From positions 4,774,001 to 4,838,000 of the forward strand of contig NZ_CP062165.1 of NCBI RefSeq assembly GCF_014844075.1: DNA of 64,000 nt. The letters are read 5' to 3'. A program made the position numbers and the translations under genes. Positions 27,446 through 35,845 of the stretch are shown piece by piece. Position 1 is the stretch's first letter, and each line of letters starts with the position of its first letter. The stretch is from Paenibacillus sp. JNUCC-31. GTDB taxonomy: Bacteria > Bacillota > Bacilli > Paenibacillales > Paenibacillaceae. The notes beneath the pieces were generated by a model. It ran no database searches. It was not told where the DNA came from and was given only the letters and a program-made list of their open reading frames with translations.

Positions 27446-28998
27446 AAATGGTTATTTTCCCGCTGGGATGTCTGCTGGTTATCCTGTCCTCTTATTTTCT
27501 AGGGCTTACTCCCCATCTTGCGTTAATGATATGTGCTGGTGTGTTATTTGTAGCAAGTATATACGGGGAAAAACGGTATCCTGTACTGCGCTATATCCAT
27601 TGGATCTTTCTCGGCATATTCCATTATTTCAGTGAACTGAACTGGTGCAATATGTTGTATTACCTGCTCATTATGTCGATGATTCAGGATAAACAGCGTG
27701 TAACGCAGACGTTACCCCTTTCAATGTTGATGGTGTTTGAATATACCGTGATTCGACTCTCGTATGTGACGATAGATACATATAATTTGCTGGTGTTCAT
27801 GTTTGACATGTTGGCAGTAATTGTCTTTATCTTCTTGTATCATGCCTTGATTAACAGCGAGGCAGAGAAACGAAGACTGCGGGAAAAAAATCGTTATCTT
27901 ACGATCCACGACCCGCTCACCGGGTTACTGAATTACGAGGGATATATGAATGTACTGAAGAAAACGGCGGACGAGCAACGATCCTTTTTGCTGATTATCT
28001 TGAACATTCAGAATTTCAACGGATTTGACAAAGAGGTTGAAGATAACTGGAGTCAAGTGATCAAAGCCGCAGGCGAGAGTGTATCGAAACAATTTGCAGA
28101 TGCGTATGGGGTTTCCCGATATGCGGGGGATCGGTATGCTGTGGTTCTGCCTGAAATACAAGATATTGAAGAGCGCATGGCGTCACTGTTGACCGGGGAG
28201 TTAAAGGGGCTGCAGGTAAACTACATTATTTCCCTATATCCGGGAATGTCTGAGACCTTGCAGCAATTTATTACCCTCTCGGAGGACAGGCTGTTCCAGC
28301 AGCAGCGCAGCAAATGGCTAAAAAATGAAGAGGAGGTCTTCCGTTCGGAAAGACTCCGGGCTGTAGGTGAGCTGGCGGCTGGCATGGCTCATGAAATCCG
28401 CAATCCACTGACTGCCATTCGAGGATTTCTACAGTTATCACGAGGACAGGCATTTAATATCGCTCCATGGTATGAAGTCATTATGGGTGAGGTAACGCGG
28501 GTAACGGATCTGACAGCCGAGTTTTTACAGTTCTCCAAACCGCAAGCCAATCACATGAAGCCCGAAGGTGTGGGACATTGTCTTGAACGAGTCATGTCGT
28601 TAACCGAATCGGATGCAGCATCGCGAGGGCACCAGATTACACTTAAAATGACTGGTGAGCCAGTTGTGGTCAACATGGATCGTGACAAGATCGTTCAGGT
28701 TCTGATTAACCTGATCCGTAATGCTTTTGAAGCGATGGCAGATCCCGGCGAGGTACATATTGATCTGTTGCAAGATGGGGACCAAGCGCTGATCTCCATT
28801 ACCGATACAGGCAGCGGCATTCCGGAGAATTCACTGGCAACGATCTTTAATCCATTTTATACAACCAAGGAAGAAGGGACCGGACTCGGGCTGGCACTCT
28901 GTCAGAAAATCGCTCAGGATCATCATGGGAAAATTACCGTTCAGAGTGAAGTGGGGATTGGTTCGACATTCACCCTTTTTCTGCCTATGGGGGTATAA
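27427..28998 (+). CDS. membrane histidine kinase with degenerate GGDEF domain (KinB-like)
   Basis: The 523-residue protein starts at TTG 27427 behind AAAGGGGGCG. N-terminal ~130 residues hold five or six hydrophobic segments. A GGDEF-like domain follows (~150-285: IHDPLTGLLNYEGYMNVL), whose active loop reads RYAGDRYAV instead of GGDEF, so cyclic-di-GMP synthesis is unlikely. The C-terminal HisKA (RLRAVGELAAGMAHEIRNPLTAIRGF, phospho-His) and HATPase (NLIRNAFEAM, DTGSGIPENSL, GTGLGLAL) complete a kinase of the sporulation KinB/KinD type. No response regulator is adjacent, as is usual for orphan phosphorelay kinases. Confidence 0.9.
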   Translation: MLSYTMKMVIFPLGCLLVILSSYFLGLTPHLALMICAGVLFVASIYGEKRYPVLRYIHWIFLGIFHYFSELNWCNMLYYLLIMSMIQDKQRVTQTLPLSMLMVFEYTVIRLSYVTIDTYNLLVFMFDMLAVIVFIFLYHALINSEAEKRRLREKNRYLTIHDPLTGLLNYEGYMNVLKKTADEQRSFLLIILNIQNFNGFDKEVEDNWSQVIKAAGESVSKQFADAYGVSRYAGDRYAVVLPEIQDIEERMASLLTGELKGLQVNYIISLYPGMSETLQQFITLSEDRLFQQQRSKWLKNEEEVFRSERLRAVGELAAGMAHEIRNPLTAIRGFLQLSRGQAFNIAPWYEVIMGEVTRVTDLTAEFLQFSKPQANHMKPEGVGHCLERVMSLTESDAASRGHQITLKMTGEPVVVNMDRDKIVQVLINLIRNAFEAMADPGEVHIDLLQDGDQALISITDTGSGIPENSLATIFNPFYTTKEEGTGLGLALCQKIAQDHHGKITVQSEVGIGSTFTLFLPMGV

Positions 28999-29067
28999 TT
29001 TCAACAGACATAGAGGCTGAACTGCCCCGTCAAGTAGACGTAAAAAAACGAAAAATGGTTCGTATAA

Positions 29068-29104
29068 AAACCTTAGCTCGGATGACGTGCTAAGGTTTCT
29101 TGTT
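29068..29104 (+). terminator. terminator of the kinase gene
   Basis: AAACCTTAGC and GCTAAGGTTT form a perfect 10-bp stem, followed by TCTTGTT. Confidence 0.8.
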
Positions 29105-29129
29105 ATGCTGCTTTTCGGTATTCGTTAAA

Positions 29130-29272
29130 CCTCCAAATATCGACAGCATCAGCTAATCATAATCGATATAATACATGTAAATAGGATCTGGATGTGCGAA
29201 TGATGTCAAAGGGGGTGGGGCTGTTTGTTGAGTTAAACGATAATCCAGTTGGGCTGTTCCATTATTTTAGTA
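29130..29272 (+). pseudogene. broken second copy of the kinase 5' region
   Basis: 29130-29242 repeats the kinase promoter, leader, ribosome site and first codons (TTGTTGAGTTAAACGAT against TTGCTGAGTTACACGAT). Then, after an internal deletion, 29250-29272 matches a later piece of the gene (27613-27634, TTCCATTATTT). The coding part is destroyed but the TATAAT box (29167-29172) and ribosome site remain, so this copy could act as promoter for the lpx genes just downstream. Confidence 0.8.
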
Positions 29273-29303
29273 GAATAATATTCAATTCACATGGAGGGAA
29301 TGT

Positions 29304-29690
29304 ATGTACCAAACAACGATTCGTAATAGTTTTACATTAGACGGCATTGCTATACATAGTGGGAATTTGTCACAGATAACTCTGCATGCTGCACAACCAA
29401 ACTCAGGTATTGTTTTTAGAAGAGACTCATCAAAAATTGGTAATAACGTCATAATGGCTGGTGGAAGTGCGGTTATTAATAATATCACCATTGGACACAA
29501 CAGCGTTGTTTTAGCTAGAACCATGGTTACTAAAAACATGCCTGAGAACTCTATGGTTTCGGGATATACAGCTCGTTCACATAAGAGACAACTACGAGAA
29601 TCGGCTGCACTTTCCAGACTCCCCAAAACGATAAAAAAACTAAATGAAAAACTTGATGAACTTTCCAAAACAAGGGAAGGTGCTAAATGA
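29304..29690 (+). pseudogene. in-frame fusion of LpxC N-terminus to LpxD C-terminus
   Basis: The 128-residue frame has a good ribosome site (GGAGGG at 29293) and ATG 29304. Residues 1-40 (TIRNSFTLDGIAIHSG... SGIVFRR) match the start of LpxC, the UDP-3-O-acyl-GlcNAc deacetylase. Residues ~44-128 (IGNNVIMAGGSAVINNITIG... MVSGYTARSHKRQLRE) match the last hexapeptide coils and helical tail of LpxD. The LpxC zinc site and the LpxD catalytic His and uridine-binding domain are absent, so neither activity is expected. It looks like the product of one large deletion in an lpxC-lpxD operon. The ATGA overlap with lpxA keeps translational coupling, perhaps its only remaining role. Confidence 0.75.
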
Positions 29691-30463
29691 TACATCAATC
29701 AGCCATTATTCATCCTACCGCAGTAATGGGGAACAATGTTGAAGTCGGACCTTTCAGTATCATTGAAGAAAATTCAAAAATAGGTAACGGGTGTAGGATT
29801 GGAAGTCACGCAATCATAGGAGCAAACACAATATTGGGGGAGAATAACTATATTTCACATGGTGCCATTATCGGTTCAGACCCACAAGATAAAAGTTACC
29901 AAGGCGAAAAAACATATCTTATCATTGGAGATAATAATACCGTAAGAGAGTATGTCACCATATGTAAAGGCACATCAAAAGGAGATGGTTTCACGAGAGT
30001 AGGGAGTAACAACTTTATTATGAATTATGCACATATCGCACATGATGTAGTGATGGGAGATCATAATGTCATCGTTAATAATGTGCAAATTGGCGGACAT
30101 GTTATTGTTGAAGACTATATCACTTTTGGTTGTGGTTCTGGTGTACACCAATCATGTAACATAGGAAGGTTTGCAATGATTGGAGCGGGAAGTAAAGTTT
30201 CACAAGATATTGTTCCATATTCTTTAGCAGATGGTCCGCGTTCGTACATACATGGTATTAATACCGTTGGTCTAAGAAGAAATGGATTCTCAAATGAAGA
30301 AATAAGCACGATAAAAAAGATTAATACCATTTTATTTCGCCAAAAGCGAACTCTCGATCAATCTATTGAAGAAATAAACAACTTACCTCCTTCTGAATTT
30401 AAGGAACACACATTGAAATTTTTAAATAAATCTACACGCGGAATTGTACGAATGAAGCGATAA
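29687..30463 (+). CDS. lpxA: LpxA, UDP-N-acetylglucosamine acyltransferase
   Basis: The 258-residue product has close to the usual LpxA length (about 262). It is a left-handed beta-helix of hexapeptide repeats (VEVGPFSIIEENSKIGNGCRIG) with the LpxA landmarks IGSDPQDKSYQGE, NTVREYVTICKGT, NYAHIAHDVVMG (catalytic His at 119), GGHVIVEDY and GVHQSCNIGRFAMIGAGSKVSQDI. The C-terminal helical part starts GLRRNGFSNEEI. The family moves an R-3-hydroxyacyl chain from ACP to UDP-GlcNAc, the first step of lipid A synthesis. Composition is clearly richer in A/T than its neighbours, suggesting transfer. In a Gram-positive host with no other visible lipid A gene its role is unclear. Confidence 0.9.
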   Translation: MIHQSAIIHPTAVMGNNVEVGPFSIIEENSKIGNGCRIGSHAIIGANTILGENNYISHGAIIGSDPQDKSYQGEKTYLIIGDNNTVREYVTICKGTSKGDGFTRVGSNNFIMNYAHIAHDVVMGDHNVIVNNVQIGGHVIVEDYITFGCGSGVHQSCNIGRFAMIGAGSKVSQDIVPYSLADGPRSYIHGINTVGLRRNGFSNEEISTIKKINTILFRQKRTLDQSIEEINNLPPSEFKEHTLKFLNKSTRGIVRMKR

Positions 30464-30466
30464 AAT

Positions 30467-30522
30467 GAAAACGCCGCAAAGGTCCGGAATAAAACGGAAC
30501 CTAATGCGGCGTTTTCGTCTTG
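30467..30522. terminator. strong bidirectional terminator between lpxA and the ABC exporter
   Basis: GAAAACGCCGCA and TGCGGCGTTTTC form a perfect 12-bp stem with a 26-base loop. A and T tracts lie on both sides, serving the convergent lpxA and exporter genes. Confidence 0.9.
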
Positions 30523-30541
30523 TTTTCAAGGGCGGGACAGG

Positions 30542-32365
30542 TTAATTTTGTAGTCCCTGATGCAACTGATAATAGAAACCTTGCTGCTGCATCAACTCAT
30601 CATGGCTGCCACGTTCGGCAATCTTCCCGTCATCGATGACCAGAATCTGATCAGCCTCACGGATTGTGCTTAGCCTGTGGGCAATGACGAAGCTGGTGCG
30701 ATCCTTCATCAAAGTGCGCATCGCTTCCTGAATCTGCATTTCGGTGCGTGTATCAATGCTGCTGGTCGCTTCATCCAGAATAAGAATCGCAGGGTCAGCG
30801 AGAATGGCACGAGCGATGGTTAACAGTTGTCGCTGTCCCTGACTCAGATTGCTGCCACCGGAAATAATCGGAGTATCATAACCCTGCGATAACTTGCGGA
30901 TGAAGGAGTGGGCATTAGCCAACTTCGCCGCTTGCTGGATCTGTTCATCCGTTGCATCCGATTTGCCGTAGGCAATATTGTCACGAATGGTGCCGGAGAA
31001 CAGATAAGCGTCCTGTAACACAATGCCAAGTTCGCGCCTTAGCTGGTCTTTCTCCAGTTTCGAGATGTCACAGCCATCAATGGTAATCCGTCCGCCCGTA
31101 ATCTCGTAAAAACGGGGCAGCAGGTTGATAATGGTTGTTTTCCCCGCTCCAGTCGGTCCAACAAGGGCAATCATCTCGCCCGGTTTTGCGGTAAAGCTAA
31201 CCCTTTTCAGAATTTCTCTCTCAGGGCTATACCCGAAGGACACATCCTCAAATACCACTTTACCTTGAATCTGCTCCAACTGTTTCTTCTGTTCTTCCAC
31301 GTATTCACTTGGTGTATCCATAATGTGGAACACACGTTCAGCACCTGCAATAGCTGCCTGAATCAGGTTGTACTGGTTCGCCAAATCATTGATGGGCCGC
31401 TCAATCTGGCGGGAATAAGCAAGGAAACTTACAATCAGCCCGATGGACGTCAGTTCGTGATAAGCCATCCACCCACCTACCGCTGCCAGTATGGCAAAGC
31501 CGATATTGTTCATAACATTCATCGTTGGCCCAACCAGACCGGATACACTCTGAGCCTGGGTACTGGAAGTGCGAAGCTTCTCGTTCAGATTCTGAAAATG
31601 TTGTTGTGCCTGCTCCTGACGGCTATAGGCGGCAACCACCTTTTGTCCGGCAATGGTTTCCTGAGCGTAGCCATTAAGCTCACCCAGCAACTTTTGCTGG
31701 GCGGTAAAATGTTTGCGTGTTCTTGAAGCGATCTGCCGAGTGGCGATCGTAATCAGGGGAACCGTGACCAGACTGAGCAATGTCAGTCGGACATCCAGGG
31801 CTAGCATAATCGACAGGGAGCCAACCAGCAAGATGGCGCTGGACATCAGTTGAGTTACACTTTGATTAAGCGTCGTGGACACGTTATCGATATCATTGGT
31901 AGCCCGGCTCATCAAATCACCGCTTTGATTTTTATCAAAAAAGTGGATCGGCAGCTGCTGCAGCCGTGAAAACAGAGCATGGCGCAAATCCTTCACGGTC
32001 AATTGGGACACACCGATCATGACATAGGATTGAGCCCACATCATGAACGAGCCAAGGACGTATACGGTCAGCAATAACATACAGTCTTTCAGCAGGCCAT
32101 CCGTCATTTTGGGAACGATATGCTCATTGACCGCACGACCGAGCAGATAAGGTCCCGCCAGATTCAATAACGTCCCAAGTGCCGTCAGTACCAGAGCAGT
32201 GATAACCCCTTTGCGATGACGGCCCATATATGACCACACCCGAATGATGGCGTGCCGGGCATTCTTGGCTCTTACTTTGGGAACCGGACCTCGGCCGGGT
32301 GGCCCGGGTCTTCCAATCGGCGGAACAACGGTCTGATGGATGGAGGAAGAAGCGTTTTTAGCCAA
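30542..32365 (-). CDS. heterodimeric ABC multidrug exporter, subunit 2
   Basis: The 607-residue exporter half has a six-helix membrane domain (~50-330) and a C-terminal ATPase: Walker A GPTGAGKTT, signature LSQGQRQLLTIARAI, Walker B ILILDEATSSID and switch His in FVIAHRLST. The start is taken as TTG 32365 because AAGGAGG lies 9 bases before it; the in-frame ATG at 32374 directly abuts that site. It overlaps the end of subunit 1 by 8 bases, so the two are coupled. A Pro/Gly-rich N-terminal stretch (PPIGRPGPPGRGPVPK) precedes the helices. The pair resembles BmrCD/LmrCD-type exporters. Confidence 0.9.
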   Translation of the reverse strand: MAKNASSSIHQTVVPPIGRPGPPGRGPVPKVRAKNARHAIIRVWSYMGRHRKGVITALVLTALGTLLNLAGPYLLGRAVNEHIVPKMTDGLLKDCMLLLTVYVLGSFMMWAQSYVMIGVSQLTVKDLRHALFSRLQQLPIHFFDKNQSGDLMSRATNDIDNVSTTLNQSVTQLMSSAILLVGSLSIMLALDVRLTLLSLVTVPLITIATRQIASRTRKHFTAQQKLLGELNGYAQETIAGQKVVAAYSRQEQAQQHFQNLNEKLRTSSTQAQSVSGLVGPTMNVMNNIGFAILAAVGGWMAYHELTSIGLIVSFLAYSRQIERPINDLANQYNLIQAAIAGAERVFHIMDTPSEYVEEQKKQLEQIQGKVVFEDVSFGYSPEREILKRVSFTAKPGEMIALVGPTGAGKTTIINLLPRFYEITGGRITIDGCDISKLEKDQLRRELGIVLQDAYLFSGTIRDNIAYGKSDATDEQIQQAAKLANAHSFIRKLSQGYDTPIISGGSNLSQGQRQLLTIARAILADPAILILDEATSSIDTRTEMQIQEAMRTLMKDRTSFVIAHRLSTIREADQILVIDDGKIAERGSHDELMQQQGFYYQLHQGLQN

Positions 32366-34079
32366 ATTGAACATCCTCCTTCCGCTGCTGCGAATAATAG
32401 ATGGATTGGTAAAGTGACGAATGGGCCATGAGATGCTCATGTGTACCACTTGCCACAATTTCGCCTTCATCAAGCACATAAATACAGTCTGCATCCTTCA
32501 CGGAAGATATCCGTTGTGCAATCAGGAAGGTGGTGCTGTTTTTCATTAGTGAATGAAGCGCCTTCTGAATGCTTGCTTCGGTACGCAGATCAACGGCACT
32601 GGTGCTGTCGTCCAGAATCAGAACCTCCGGTTGCATGAGCAGGGCACGGGCAATAGAAATCCGCTGTTTCTGTCCACCCGAGAGATTAACCCCGCGCTGA
32701 CCCAGCTCCGTGTCATACCCATCTTTCAAATTCATAATAAAATCATCAGCTGCCGCTGCTTGAGCTGCCGCACGCAGTTCGGCTTCCGTTGCATCAGGTC
32801 TGCCGAAGCGGATATTATCACGAATGCTGCCACTGAACAGGATGGACTCCTGTAATACGATGGACACACGGCTGCGAAGATCCTGGAGATCCCAGTTACG
32901 CACGTTTACTCCATTCACGAGCACTTCACCCTGTGAGGCATCATACAAGCGGGGGATCAGCTGTACAAGTGAGGTTTTGCCTGATCCTGTAGAGCCGAGC
33001 AAGGCCACTTTTTCTCCCGGCCGAGCCGTCAGCGTAATTCCGGAGAGGGTATGTTCTCCATCATAGCGGAAATATACGTCCCTGAATTCCACCTGACCTG
33101 CTCCTTTACGAGACACATCATCTCCCGATTGGATATCAGGCTGGGTGTGAAGCACCTCGTTGATGCGTGTTGCAGACACTTTGGCACGGGAGAAGCTCAT
33201 CATCATCATGCCGATTGAGGTAAGTGATGAGAGAACAACTGTTACGTAGTTGATAAAAGCAATCAAATCCCCGGCGGCAATATCGCCTCCGACCACCTGA
33301 AAACCTCCAAACCACAGCACCGCTACAATGGTCGCATTCAGCATCAGGCTTAATACCGGTGCATTCAGCGATACGATGCGCCAGGCTTTCACTGCCGTAT
33401 GGGTATAATCTTCATTGGCTTGCTGGAAACGCTTCTTCTCCTGCCGTGCGCGTGCAAAAGCTTTGACGACACGAATGCCGGCAAGATTCTCCTGAAGAAC
33501 GGCGTTCACCTTGTCGAGCTTGTTCTGAACGCTGGCGAACAGCGGATAGGAAGCGGAGATCAGGATGTATAAAATGATAAACAGAATCGGCACGGACAAA
33601 ATGAGAATGAGCGCCAGTTTGACACTGATCGTAAACGCCATAATAATACTGCCGATAATCAGCATCGGCGAACGGATAAACATACGCAGAAGCATCTGTA
33701 CAAAGGTCTGCATCTGAGTAATGTCACTCGTCAGTCGCGTGATCAGCGAACCCTCCTGGAAGGTATCCAGATTACGGAACGAGAACTTCTGGATATGATC
33801 AAACAATTCCTGGCGCAGATCGGTGCCATATCCAACGGCAGCTTTGCTTGAAAACAGCGTACATCCTGCACCGCCAATCCATCCGATTAACGCAAAAAGA
33901 AGCATAAATATACCTGTAGTCACGATGTGGGACAGGTTCCCTGCAAGAACACCATCATCCACAATGCTGGACATCAGCTTGGGTTGAAGCAGATCCATGG
34001 CAACCTCAAGGACCATGAGCAGCGGAGCAAGAATGGCCGCTGACTTATACGGGGCAAGGTATCGTTTTAACGTCCACAA
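32358..34079 (-). CDS. heterodimeric ABC multidrug exporter, subunit 1
   Basis: The 573-residue half-exporter has an N-terminal six-helix domain (~15-310) and an ATPase with Walker A GSTGSGKTSL, signature LSGGQKQRISIARAL and Walker B VLILDDSTSAVD. The residue after Walker B is Asp rather than the catalytic Glu, as expected for the degenerate-site partner of a heterodimer; subunit 2 keeps DE. The start is TTG 34079, behind GAGGTG. Encoded between marR and subunit 2 on the same strand. Confidence 0.92.
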   Translation of the reverse strand: MWTLKRYLAPYKSAAILAPLLMVLEVAMDLLQPKLMSSIVDDGVLAGNLSHIVTTGIFMLLFALIGWIGGAGCTLFSSKAAVGYGTDLRQELFDHIQKFSFRNLDTFQEGSLITRLTSDITQMQTFVQMLLRMFIRSPMLIIGSIIMAFTISVKLALILILSVPILFIILYILISASYPLFASVQNKLDKVNAVLQENLAGIRVVKAFARARQEKKRFQQANEDYTHTAVKAWRIVSLNAPVLSLMLNATIVAVLWFGGFQVVGGDIAAGDLIAFINYVTVVLSSLTSIGMMMMSFSRAKVSATRINEVLHTQPDIQSGDDVSRKGAGQVEFRDVYFRYDGEHTLSGITLTARPGEKVALLGSTGSGKTSLVQLIPRLYDASQGEVLVNGVNVRNWDLQDLRSRVSIVLQESILFSGSIRDNIRFGRPDATEAELRAAAQAAAADDFIMNLKDGYDTELGQRGVNLSGGQKQRISIARALLMQPEVLILDDSTSAVDLRTEASIQKALHSLMKNSTTFLIAQRISSVKDADCIYVLDEGEIVASGTHEHLMAHSSLYQSIYYSQQRKEDVQFG

Positions 34080-34149
34080 TGGGAAAAATCACCTCATTCG
34101 TTATGAAATAATCATGTTGCAAATATTCTTTCAGACAGAAACACCTCAT

Positions 34150-34584
34150 TTAATATTCTCGCAGATTCTGAACCATGCGCTGGACGAGCGCCGACATCAG
34201 CTGCGATTCCTCGGGTGTAAAATCTTTCTGGGCTTGGTGATCAAGCTCCTGGAATACTTCTTTCAGTTCCTTAAGCGCAGTACGGCCCTGATCGGTCAGA
34301 TAGACTCGCAGACTGCGCAGATCCTTCGCATCAGCTTCACGCCGTATAAACCCTGAGCTTTCCATACGTTTCAGCATTACCGTCACCGTTGCTGGGGCTC
34401 GGCGAAGCTGTTCGGCCAGTTGTTTCTGGGTCTGACCATCTTCGCGTTCAAGCTGGAACAGCAGCGGCGGTTGTCCAGGATATAACTCAGGGTGGTTAAC
34501 AAGCTTCTCATGAACCTTGTAACGCTGTAGCTTGACGAGTTCTGATAATTGGCCCATTAATCGTTCATTTCGAGTTGATTTCAT
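34150..34584 (-). CDS. MarR family regulator of the ABC exporter
   Basis: The 144-residue winged-helix protein has the recognition region QTQKQLAEQLRRAPATVTVMLKRMESSGFIRREADAKDLRSLRVYLTDQG. The start is ATG 34584 (AAAGGATGGAAG upstream). A longer frame reaches 34641, but that would place the palindromic operator inside the coding region. It probably represses itself and the two exporter genes downstream and releases DNA when a drug-like ligand binds. Confidence 0.9.
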   Translation of the reverse strand: MKSTRNERLMGQLSELVKLQRYKVHEKLVNHPELYPGQPPLLFQLEREDGQTQKQLAEQLRRAPATVTVMLKRMESSGFIRREADAKDLRSLRVYLTDQGRTALKELKEVFQELDHQAQKDFTPEESQLMSALVQRMVQNLREY

Positions 34585-34602
34585 AAGCGCTTCCATCCTT
34601 TT

Positions 34603-34622
34603 ATTTAGTCGACTAACTAAAT
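34603..34622. promoter_or_regulatory. MarR-type operator
   Basis: TTAGTCGACTAA (34605-34616) is a perfect 12-bp palindrome inside a longer near-palindrome ATTTAG...CTAAAT. It lies 20 bp upstream of the marR start. Confidence 0.65.
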
Positions 34623-34762
34623 GATAAGTTTCATTTGACATATCGTCAAGTGCTTTTTGACATCCATAGGAAGGATGTGTGAGAAGGCCATAATGAATTT
34701 TTGCGAGAAGATGGGAAATATTGACGCAGGCTTGAACGATATGTTAGATTGTTATTATCTAA

Positions 34763-34788
34763 TTGTTAATAACATATTGTTAATAACA
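34763..34788 (+). promoter_or_regulatory. tandem palindromic operators before the ADP-ribose cluster
   Basis: TTGTTAATAACA occurs twice, at 34763-34774 and 34777-34788; each contains the perfect inverted repeat TGTTA-A-TAACA. The second ends 17 bases before the ATG at 34806, next to the ribosome site. The likely ligand is the Nudix/winged-helix regulator encoded immediately downstream (autoregulation). Confidence 0.65.
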
Positions 34789-34805
34789 GAATGGAGCCTT
34801 TTGAA

Positions 34806-35735
34806 ATGACACAAGCAGGTAATTCTGATCAAAATCCATCAGATCATCAGAATCACGTGAATATAAGCGAACAACAGTTTCTTGAAACCTATGACGCAGG
34901 CGAATACGAACGCCCTTCCGTAACGGTGGATATGTTGGTATTTACAATACGAAGTGAAACGCAGGAGAACTATCGCAAGCTTGCAGAACCAGAACTCCAG
35001 TTGCTGCTAATCCGTCGGGGTGGTCATCCCTATTTGGGGCAGTGGGCACTTCCGGGTGGATTTGTTTCGATGCAGGAATCATTGGAAGATGCCGCTAGAA
35101 GAGAACTTTTTACGGAAACCGGACTGGATGATATTTATCTGGAGCAGCTGTATACCTGGGGGGATGTACATCGTGATCCACGTACGCGTGTAATCAGCTG
35201 TTCCTACATGGCGCTGGTCGACAGCAGCGAACTGCAGCTTCAGGCTGGCGATGATGCCAGCGAAGCAGACTGGTTTCGGATGGAACAGCGGCTTCTGGAG
35301 GAGAAACGTCATATCCATGAGCGTGGACGCGTGACGGAGCGCAGGGTGCAGTTGATTTTGACCAATGGAACAGAGCAATTGTCGGCTGTCATTGAGACGA
35401 AGGAAACGTTGGAAGGCAGAGTGCGCAGCAGCAATATCACGGTGAATGAGGTTCAAGGAATTGCTTTTGATCATGCAAAGATCATTCATTACGCGCTGGA
35501 ACGTCTGCGGGCGAAGGTGGAGTATACGGATATTGCTTTTAATTTGATGCCAGAGACATTCACGCTGACCGCTCTTCAGAAAGTATACGAGACCATCAGT
35601 GGCAAAAAACTGCTGGCTGCCGCTTTCCGGCGCAAAATCGCCGATTGGGTCATCGAAACGGGGGAGTATACGGGGAAAGCCGGACATCGCCCATCCCGCT
35701 TATACAGACTGAACCCGGAAAGATTGGTTCCGTAG
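34806..35735 (+). CDS. NrtR-like regulator: Nudix domain with C-terminal winged helix
   Basis: The 309-residue protein starts at ATG 34806 (GGAG 9 bases upstream; ATG 34791 is too near the operator). The Nudix fold (~35-185) carries GGFVSMQESLEDAARRELFTETGL; compared with GX5EX7REUXEEXGU, the first Glu of the EE pair is Thr, so hydrolysis may be lost. The C-terminal part (~215-309: VEYTDIAFNLMPETFTLTALQKVYETISGKKL... RLYRLNP) matches the winged helix of NrtR, which senses ADP-ribose and controls NAD metabolism genes. The three genes after it all handle ADP-ribose, which supports this reading. An enzymatic ADP-ribose pyrophosphatase remains possible. Confidence 0.82.
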   Translation: MTQAGNSDQNPSDHQNHVNISEQQFLETYDAGEYERPSVTVDMLVFTIRSETQENYRKLAEPELQLLLIRRGGHPYLGQWALPGGFVSMQESLEDAARRELFTETGLDDIYLEQLYTWGDVHRDPRTRVISCSYMALVDSSELQLQAGDDASEADWFRMEQRLLEEKRHIHERGRVTERRVQLILTNGTEQLSAVIETKETLEGRVRSSNITVNEVQGIAFDHAKIIHYALERLRAKVEYTDIAFNLMPETFTLTALQKVYETISGKKLLAAAFRRKIADWVIETGEYTGKAGHRPSRLYRLNPERLVP

Positions 35736-35845
35736 AAGTTGATATGTATGCAAAGAAGACCATTCAAAGGCAAAGTGATTCAAGATAGACGAAGCATTGC
35801 ATTCAACTGTCGAATGATGGATCAACAAGTTAGGAGGGGATATCC

